Origin: RGIG5270 sp045538635
GTDB taxonomy: Bacteria; Verrucomicrobiota; Lentisphaeria; Victivallales; Victivallaceae
Length of the DNA: 5,199 nucleotides
Assembly: GCA_045538635.1 (NCBI GenBank)
Contig: JAZSRU010000089.1
Span: 1-5,199 of the forward strand
Direction: 5' to 3'
The notes beneath the pieces are model-generated. The model was given only the letters and a program-made list of their open reading frames with translations. It made no database searches and had not been told where the DNA came from. Below, one piece after another: positions 1-4,386 of this stretch (positions are counted from its first letter, which is position 1; every line of letters starts with the position of its first letter). Both the position numbers and the translations under genes were made by a program.

Positions 1-93
1 GTACACGACCAAACCGGCACAGGCGCAAGGCTCGAGATTGCCCGCGATGCGCCACCGCAGTCTGAACAACTTTCACAAAAAATGGGACAATAA
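1..93 (+). CDS. Possible 3' end of a rightward gene, cut by the left edge
   Basis: Reading from base 1, the plus strand is open for 30 codons and stops at TAA 91-93. The visible C-terminus begins VHDQTGTGARLEIARD and ends QKMGQ. I do not recognise the family. In favour: the stretch is GC-rich (about two thirds over 1-60), and composition drops sharply to AT-rich just before the stop, as expected at a gene end. The gene would then converge with the enolase-family gene ending at 178. Against: the reverse strand is also open here (one frame reads RWRIAGNLEPCACAGLVVY), the stretch is short, and a good leftward promoter match lies just to its right. It could therefore be the 5' part of a leftward gene or an RNA gene. 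Confidence 0.33.
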   Translation, partial: VHDQTGTGARLEIARDAPPQSEQLSQKMGQ

Positions 94-111
94 CAAAATA
101 TTATATTTTGT
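93..111. repeat. Perfect AT-rich palindrome, 8-bp arms
   Basis: ACAAAATA (93-100) and TATTTTGT (104-111) are perfect inverted arms around a 3-bp TTA spacer. On the minus strand the centre contains TATAAT (105-100), a consensus -10 hexamer. It abuts the second palindrome at 112-139 and carries the same AACAAAAT/ATTTTGT core. It could be half of a composite operator, or part of a weak AT-rich terminator between converging genes. Confidence 0.5.
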
Positions 112-128
112 CATTTTGTCAGTTGCAA
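100..128 (-). promoter_or_regulatory. Candidate leftward sigma70-type promoter inside the palindromes
   Basis: On the minus strand TTGCAA (128-123, four of six matches to TTGACA) is followed after exactly 17 bp by TATAAT (105-100, perfect -10 consensus). The -35 is the centre of the 112-139 palindrome, and the -10 is in the centre of the 93-111 palindrome, so a repressor could cover both. The transcript would run off the left edge from about position 93. No ATG is present on the minus strand in 1-99, so the product, if any, lies beyond the window or is non-coding. AT-rich palindromes can create such matches by chance. Confidence 0.35.
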
Positions 129-139
129 CAGACAAAATG
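112..139. repeat. 28-bp palindrome with TTGCAA centre, candidate operator or hairpin
   Basis: CATTTTGTC (112-120) and GACAAAATG (131-139) are perfect 9-bp inverted arms. Between them lies A-GTTGCAAC-A, where GTTGCAAC is itself palindromic. The whole 28-bp block is thus symmetric except for one A/A pair (121/130). ATTTTGTC occurs twice in direct tandem at 105-112 and 113-120 and once inverted at 131-138, which looks like repeated protein-binding half-sites. It lies 38 bp downstream of the enolase-family stop, so it could also fold in that transcript, but there is no adjacent clean U-run. Confidence 0.5.
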
Positions 140-177
140 TATCAGGACCGGAAGTTTTCAATTCAAATCCGGAACAT

Positions 178-1458
178 TCAGCAGCTCAAGCCGTTACCGG
201 TCAGACTGCGGATGACCACAACTCCGTTGCGGCGTTCATACATTCCCGGATGTTCTTTTTCAAAATCAAGCGATGCCTCCGGATAAAACTGCGGCGCATT
301 GCACTCGACTCCGCGAATGGTCCCGATATTGGCGGCGAGCAGAACATGCGGCATCATGGCATAACGCGGATTGGTGAGATCCTGCACCATAAGTTTCATG
401 CCATGCTCTTTCGCCCAGCACGCTGAAAGCAATGCTCCGGTCTGCGTTTTGCAAACCTTCAGTGCGACTCCGTTCCAGCCGAGACTGTATCCGAGCTTGA
501 CAAAGCGCCAGTCGTGAGCACTTTCATCCATGAACAGCGGCTTCCGTTCCGAACATGAATGTACATCTATGCGGTTGGCCTCAAGATCGTACGGGAACGG
601 TTGTTCAACGTAAATGAGCAAATCAAAAATCTCCGGTTCTTCCGCTTTCAGGCGGTCGAGAATGTCATTGACGTACTGCGGATCAGTGACCTGACAGTTG
701 AAATCAGGGGAAAGTGAATCACATCCGTATTCGATCGCTATCCTGCCGACAGATACCACACGGTCATAATCCCAAACGGGATCTTTGCCGGTGAGTTTTA
801 TTTTGAGACACTTCAAACCGTCACGTTTTATCCAGTCGACCAGAGTCACCGGATAACCATCCTGCGGTTCACTGCCGGTAAGTTCATAATCCGTGAGCAG
901 ATCCTTGCCGCCGACCAGATGCCAGACCGGCAGAGAATCAGGAACCGGAACAAAATAATCCTCCGGATACTTTCCGGCAAATGCAGGATCATCATAGAAC
1001 CATGCAAGGTCGTGTTCCATGTATTTACTGTTGTATAACCTGTATACCGGCTGTCCCTGTGATTTACCGTAGGCATCGTGGATGGCAATATCAAATGCGG
1101 AAGCACAAATAAGCGCGGCAAGGTGAGGCATATCTGTGTGGTTGGCGGCATTGAACTTTTCATGAAGCATGGGAAGTTTACCGTCAAGAAACATCTTGCC
1201 CGCAGTCATCGGATGCTGCTCTGGAACATCATAATTTTCTGCCAGAAAACGACAGAAGTCACACATGACTTTTTCCCGTTCTGCAAAAGAAAGCTGCGAC
1301 GGCCACGCCCAGGCGACCGAAAGCGGAGTCTCTCCGATACCGGTACTGCCGTAGGCGGAAAATTCGACATGAGCGATCTTTATGGAATCAATGGTTTCTG
1401 CTCCGAATTTGAGCGGAAGACGCATGACCACCGGAATGATGTCAAGTTTTATACTCAT
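178..1458 (-). CDS. Enolase-superfamily enzyme, muconate-lactonizing (MLE) type
   Basis: 426-residue cytoplasmic protein with no signal peptide. An N-terminal capping domain (about 1-140) is followed by a barrel domain carrying the superfamily's active-site pattern. KIK at 219-221 is the K-x-K motif on the second barrel strand. Candidate metal ligands are D252 (in SPDFN), E285 (in YVEQP) and D311 or E312 (in MDES). K334 (in VALKVCK) sits where the second catalytic lysine of the MLE subgroup is expected, in place of the His-Asp dyad of mandelate racemases. Family knowledge predicts Mg2+-dependent proton abstraction alpha to a carboxylate (cycloisomerase, racemase/epimerase or syn-dehydratase). 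The substrate cannot be assigned; pairing with a sugar-dehydrogenase-like protein favours a sugar acid, while the K/K pair also fits dipeptide epimerases or o-succinylbenzoate synthase relatives. At 426 residues it is longer than the usual 350-380; residues 145-207 look like an insertion rich in W, Y and P. The ATG at 1458 is 5 bp after the upstream stop with AAAAGG at 1472-1467, so translation is probably coupled. Confidence 0.87.
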   Translation of the reverse strand: MSIKLDIIPVVMRLPLKFGAETIDSIKIAHVEFSAYGSTGIGETPLSVAWAWPSQLSFAEREKVMCDFCRFLAENYDVPEQHPMTAGKMFLDGKLPMLHEKFNAANHTDMPHLAALICASAFDIAIHDAYGKSQGQPVYRLYNSKYMEHDLAWFYDDPAFAGKYPEDYFVPVPDSLPVWHLVGGKDLLTDYELTGSEPQDGYPVTLVDWIKRDGLKCLKIKLTGKDPVWDYDRVVSVGRIAIEYGCDSLSPDFNCQVTDPQYVNDILDRLKAEEPEIFDLLIYVEQPFPYDLEANRIDVHSCSERKPLFMDESAHDWRFVKLGYSLGWNGVALKVCKTQTGALLSACWAKEHGMKLMVQDLTNPRYAMMPHVLLAANIGTIRGVECNAPQFYPEASLDFEKEHPGMYERRNGVVVIRSLTGNGLSC

Positions 1459-1463
1459 ACGCT

Positions 1464-2504
1464 TTACCTTTTGAAGAAATACGGTTTACCGGTCCTGGCT
1501 GATTCATATATACCGCATATAAGTTCCAGAGCACGCCTGCCCTCTCTGCCGTCAAGGAACAGAGGTCGTCCGGTCGTAATGGCTTCAGCAAGGTCGGATA
1601 TCTGACAGCGGTGACCGTTGGCATTGATGTTCATGGGAGAACTTCCGCCGCCTGCATCGGTCAGATGACGCAGCTCGCTCTTGACGATCTCGTCATCCGG
1701 ACAACTGTCGGCAAACTCCCATCGGGTGATATAATTGTCTCCGAATGCTACACTGCCGCAGCTTCCGGAAAATTCAAGTCTGCGGGGAAATCCCGGAGCA
1801 CAGGAGGTACTTACTTCAATAGTCCCGAACGAACCGTTGCGGTATTTCACCGTCGCGCAGAGATTATCTTCGACCTCGATACTGTGGGTGAGTGTTCCGG
1901 AAAATGCAAAAACCTCTTCCGGCGCACCGTTGATGTAAAGCAGCAGATCGATCAGGTGTATCGCCTGATTCATCAGAGCTCCGCCGCCGTCGAGAGCCCA
2001 GGTGCCGCGCCAGGATGATCCGCTGTAATAGGATGCCGGACGGAACCAGCGCATCTGGGCACTGGCAAGCACCATACGTCCGAACCGCCCCTCCTGCATC
2101 GCTTTGCGGACCAGCTGGACCGGTTTGGTGAAACGGCTCTGAAAGACCGGAGAAAGAAGCACGTTGTTTTCATCACAAGCCCGGATGATCTCATCACACT
2201 TTTCCAGAGTTATCTCCAGAGGTTTTTCACAGAGGATATGTTTGCCTGCCTTTGCAGCACGGATAGCGACTTCACCATGCATACCGGATGGAGTTGCAAT
2301 GGTCACGGCACGTATTTCCGGATCTGCCAGAAATTCATCAAAATTTTCGTACGCTTTGGTATTGAATTCCGCAGCACGTTTTTTGGCGGCTTCAAAATTT
2401 TTATCATAAAATCCGACGAGTTTGACGTTATCCAGCTCCTGCATGGAACGGGCATGCAGTTCTGCGATCATTCCGGCACCGATGATACCAAATCCGACAG
2501 CCAT
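1464..2504 (-). CDS. Gfo/Idh/MocA-family NAD(P)-dependent oxidoreductase
   Basis: 346 residues, the normal length for the family, and no Tat or Sec signal, so cytoplasmic. The N-terminal Rossmann fold opens with GIIGAGMIAELHA (6-18), the dinucleotide-binding G-x-G-x-x-A/G loop. TPSGMHGEVA (71-80) and CEKP (92-95, with catalytic-type K94) follow in the expected order. The C-terminal alpha/beta domain has GGGALMNQAIHLID (173-186), where H183 is the conserved active-site histidine; the often-seen Asp four residues before it is N179 here. PGFPRRLEFSGSCGSV (237-252) is typical of the domain's sheet. Members oxidise or reduce sugars, sugar acids, inositols or nucleotide sugars; the exact substrate is not visible. 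It is first in a two-gene unit with the MLE-type enzyme 5 bp downstream. The ATG at 2504 is preceded by a purine-rich GAGAG (2515-2511) at 6-bp spacing, which fixes this start. Confidence 0.93.
   Translation of the reverse strand: MAVGFGIIGAGMIAELHARSMQELDNVKLVGFYDKNFEAAKKRAAEFNTKAYENFDEFLADPEIRAVTIATPSGMHGEVAIRAAKAGKHILCEKPLEITLEKCDEIIRACDENNVLLSPVFQSRFTKPVQLVRKAMQEGRFGRMVLASAQMRWFRPASYYSGSSWRGTWALDGGGALMNQAIHLIDLLLYINGAPEEVFAFSGTLTHSIEVEDNLCATVKYRNGSFGTIEVSTSCAPGFPRRLEFSGSCGSVAFGDNYITRWEFADSCPDDEIVKSELRHLTDAGGGSSPMNINANGHRCQISDLAEAITTGRPLFLDGREGRRALELICGIYESARTGKPYFFKR
1467..1472 (-). promoter_or_regulatory. Ribosome binding site overlapping the oxidoreductase stop
   Basis: AAAAGG (minus strand, 1472-1467) lies 8 bp before the ATG at 1458. 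Its AGG is the last sense codon of the upstream oxidoreductase, followed at once by TAA. This arrangement supports reinitiation or coupled translation of the two enzymes and supports choosing the ATG at 1458. Confidence 0.65.
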
Positions 2505-2510
2505 ATTTCA

Positions 2511-2515
2511 CTCTC
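2511..2515 (-). promoter_or_regulatory. Weak ribosome binding site of the oxidoreductase gene
   Basis: GAGAG inside a purine run, 6 bp before the ATG at 2504. It is a modest match to the Shine-Dalgarno core but is the only candidate, and no other in-frame start lies nearby. Confidence 0.5.
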
Positions 2516-2536
2516 TTTCTTTTTTAGATGAATTTA

Positions 2537-2571
2537 CCTGATAACGATGCTAATATAATATCGCTGTCAGG
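2537..2571. promoter_or_regulatory. Imperfect inverted repeat flanking a probable -10 box, candidate operator
   Basis: CCTGATAACGAT (2537-2548) and ATCGCTGTCAGG (2560-2571) are inverted 12-bp arms matching at 10 of 12 positions around an 11-bp AT-rich spacer. The minus-strand spacer and arm edge include TATTAT (2560-2555) and TATATT (2557-2552), either of which could be the -10 of the oxidoreductase-enolase unit, 48-56 bp from the start codon. I find no good -35 at 16-18 bp, which suggests an activator-dependent or repressed promoter. The size of the symmetry fits a dimeric regulator, but the regulator is not in the window. Confidence 0.45.
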
Positions 2572-2576
2572 CAAAT

Positions 2577-2642
2577 AAAATCACAAAAAGAATAATTTTT
2601 TTACCAAAAAATAAATTTTCTCCCCAAAAAGTGCAAAAAAAA
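2577..2642. other. Roughly helically phased A/T-tracts, possible intrinsically curved DNA
   Basis: Seven A- or T-tracts of 4-9 bases (2577-2580, 2585-2589, 2594-2602, 2606-2611, 2613-2619, 2626-2630, 2635-2642) have centres averaging about 10 bp apart over 60 bp. They lie just upstream of the presumed oxidoreductase promoter. Phased tracts of this kind bend DNA and can act as UP-like elements. No coding potential is seen here. Confidence 0.4.
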
Positions 2643-2665
2643 CGCCGGATGATCCGGCGTTTTTT
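2635..2665 (-). terminator. Intrinsic terminator after the secreted-protein gene (could work both ways)
   Basis: CGCCGGAT (2643-2650) pairs perfectly with ATCCGGCG (2652-2659) across a minimal loop, and flanking A/T runs extend the stem. Read on the minus strand, the hairpin is followed by eight Ts (2642-2635). It starts about 18-22 bp after the TGA at 2685-2683. The opposite side also has a T-run (2660-2665), so it is symmetric, but no plus-strand gene needs it here. It separates the two transcription units. Confidence 0.9.
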
Positions 2666-2682
2666 ATGAATACCTGCTGATT

Positions 2683-4362
2683 TCAATCAACGATTTTGTA
2701 AAGTTCGAGATCATCAAAATGAATCTCATCCCCCCCCTGACAATTTCCGGCACTGAGCATCAATTCAAGAGTTTCTGCGCCTTCGGGAACGACGACCGTG
2801 AATTCAGTCTGCTCCAGTTTTCCCAGACCTTTCCGGAAAACATATCCGCGGTTCAGGTAATCGGCAAAACGTTCTCCTCCGGGCATTTTCCAGGAGACAG
2901 TGATCTTGGCGGATGCCGTTGTTTTTGAACTCAGATTTCCGCCCTTGCAGCGGACAAGATACATCTCTCCTGATTTTACATTAAAATTCTGCATAATACA
3001 GGAACTGATTACGCCGGCTGCTGCCGCAACACCGTTGCCGTTGATGTTTTTGTGAAAGAATTTACCCTGTTTTCTGCTGTACCATTCGCTGAAAAATGCC
3101 AACGCACGATTGCCTTTGCCCGGAGTGGAAAAGTCTCCGTTTCTGACCAGATTTCGCAGTTTGCGCTCCCTGACCAGCAGAGCAGCCCGCGGCATGGGCT
3201 TGAGCAGAAGATCGATATCCTCAGTCAACTGCGGTGCAATTTTGTTCACATCCTGAACTTTGGCAGGATGATGACTGGGATACCAGGCAAAACGCTCATG
3301 CCAGAGCCAGACATATCTATCCGCAACTTCAGCCGCCTGAACGATGTTGCGTTTCAGCAGTTTTACGCCACCCATTTTCTGCAGGTCCGGCTTCAGCTGA
3401 TTGCTCCAGAAATTTGGCTTGCCGCTGAAATGAGGATCAAGATAAAGTCCCGGAGCAAGCATGGTCTGCGCCCGGTATTTTCTCAAATTTTCCGGATCAA
3501 GACAACGGAGAAAATTCTTTCTCAAGTCAACAGACAGATGATTGAATTCCGTTTCATTATTGGAACGGTAGGCGCAGGATTCATTTCCTTCGTGGATGGT
3601 AACACCCTCCGGCATCACATCGTACATGCCGTTGATAAAGGGAGCGACCATATATTCGGCACGATCCATGTGGAATATGTCATTTTTGGTACGGGCAAGT
3701 GAAAACCACCAGTAACACAGCAGATGAACATCGGGAAACTCACTGAAGATCGCCTTTCCGAATTCCTGTCCGCGCTGACGGACTTTTTTGACCGTTTCCT
3801 CAAGAGAACGCCCCGCCTGCGGCTTGAAACGCCACATGGTATTCTGACCGTATTCTTCAATATCAAGTTTCAAACCGACCATTCCGCTTTCTCTGGCAAC
3901 ACGGGAAACAACTTTATGGTTGCTGCAGACAACTGCCCAGGACTTGTCATCAAACCAGTCCACATTGCCGGGACTTACGGTCAACCCCAGAAAGTTGTCG
4001 GTGAACTTTTTGAATTTCGTATTGCGGAGATTTTCTATATCTTTTTTGAAGTATTCATATTTGAGCAGATCTCCGCCGAAAACGGCACTTACATTATAAG
4101 ATCTGCCTCCGGAGCATTTCCTGTCGGAGAAAAAGCGGATAACGATACCGCTGCCGGGCATACACTTTTCCATCATTTCCACATCGCGCCGGATACTTTC
4201 GGTGGTCGCAACATATTTACGGGAAGGCGTCAGCCCCTTATGAAGCGGCTGATAGTAAAAAGTCCATCCGTCATGGATCAGTTTGACGTCAGGCAGCTTA
4301 TAATAATTTTCCGCCCCGAGAGCAAAAGATGCACAAAACAAACTCAATAAAAGATATTTCAT
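2683..4362 (-). CDS. Secreted protein with hydrolase-like body and C-terminal carbohydrate-binding-like domain
   Basis: 559 residues. A Sec signal peptide is clear: MKYLL, a hydrophobic core, then ALGA before E18 as the likely signal peptidase I site, so the protein acts outside the cytoplasm. I do not recognise the main domain. Residues about 25-400 show features of a TIM-barrel glycoside hydrolase: LKLDIEEYG (164-172) offers acidic residues at a strand end, VHLLCYWWF (212-220) is an aromatic strand, and DRYVWLWHERFAW (348-360) resembles a final strand with a candidate acid, E356. From about 404, NLVRNGDFSTPG through to EIHFDDLELYKIV looks like a galactose-binding-like beta sandwich of the CBM4/9 kind. 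Function is inferred as binding and perhaps cleaving a glycan; catalysis is unproven. It follows a pseudopilin gene by 24 bp and is closed by a terminator, so the two are probably co-transcribed. The start at 4362 has GGAGA at 4371-4367, 4 bp before the ATG. A G8 run codes for GGD near the C-terminus. Confidence 0.8.
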   Translation of the reverse strand: MKYLLLSLFCASFALGAENYYKLPDVKLIHDGWTFYYQPLHKGLTPSRKYVATTESIRRDVEMMEKCMPGSGIVIRFFSDRKCSGGRSYNVSAVFGGDLLKYEYFKKDIENLRNTKFKKFTDNFLGLTVSPGNVDWFDDKSWAVVCSNHKVVSRVARESGMVGLKLDIEEYGQNTMWRFKPQAGRSLEETVKKVRQRGQEFGKAIFSEFPDVHLLCYWWFSLARTKNDIFHMDRAEYMVAPFINGMYDVMPEGVTIHEGNESCAYRSNNETEFNHLSVDLRKNFLRCLDPENLRKYRAQTMLAPGLYLDPHFSGKPNFWSNQLKPDLQKMGGVKLLKRNIVQAAEVADRYVWLWHERFAWYPSHHPAKVQDVNKIAPQLTEDIDLLLKPMPRAALLVRERKLRNLVRNGDFSTPGKGNRALAFFSEWYSRKQGKFFHKNINGNGVAAAAGVISSCIMQNFNVKSGEMYLVRCKGGNLSSKTTASAKITVSWKMPGGERFADYLNRGYVFRKGLGKLEQTEFTVVVPEGAETLELMLSAGNCQGGDEIHFDDLELYKIVD

Positions 4363-4366
4363 TTTT

Positions 4367-4371
4367 TCTCC
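4367..4371 (-). promoter_or_regulatory. Strong ribosome binding site of the secreted protein
   Basis: GGAGA on the minus strand ends 4 bp before the ATG at 4362, within the 24-bp gap after the pseudopilin stop. It is the best Shine-Dalgarno match in the window, so this protein may be made at a higher level than its neighbours. Confidence 0.7.
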
Positions 4372-4386
4372 AATTATTATTCCTTG

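Noticed and set aside
148..172. CCGGA/TCCGG inverted repeat just after the enolase stop as a terminator
   Set aside because: Five-bp arms across a 15-base loop with no T-run on either side; too weak to call.
38..286. Plus-strand 82-residue open frame at the left end
   Set aside because: It runs through the palindromic AT-rich spacer and into the antisense of the enolase gene, has no ribosome site, and changes composition abruptly within it.
1078..2018. Plus-strand open frames at 1078-1605 and 1611-2018
   Set aside because: Antisense to the well-supported enolase-family and oxidoreductase genes; the first crosses the boundary between the two, and no motif was found.
2635..2665. Terminator hairpin as a possible repeat or CRISPR-like unit
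   Set aside because: Single copy in the window, with an A-run and T-run on either side, which fits an ordinary intrinsic terminator.
3567..3577. Shared TTGGAACGGTA in the pseudopilin (about 4731-4741) and secreted protein (3567-3577), both coding YRSN
   Set aside because: Only 11 bases match and the surroundings differ; chance similarity is likely.
3052..4350. Long plus-strand open frames (216 residues at 3052-3702 and 208 residues at 3724-4350)
   Set aside because: They lie fully antisense to the secreted-protein gene, which has a signal peptide, good ribosome site and domain-like motifs. The antisense frames show no recognisable motif or ribosome site and are shadows of codon bias.
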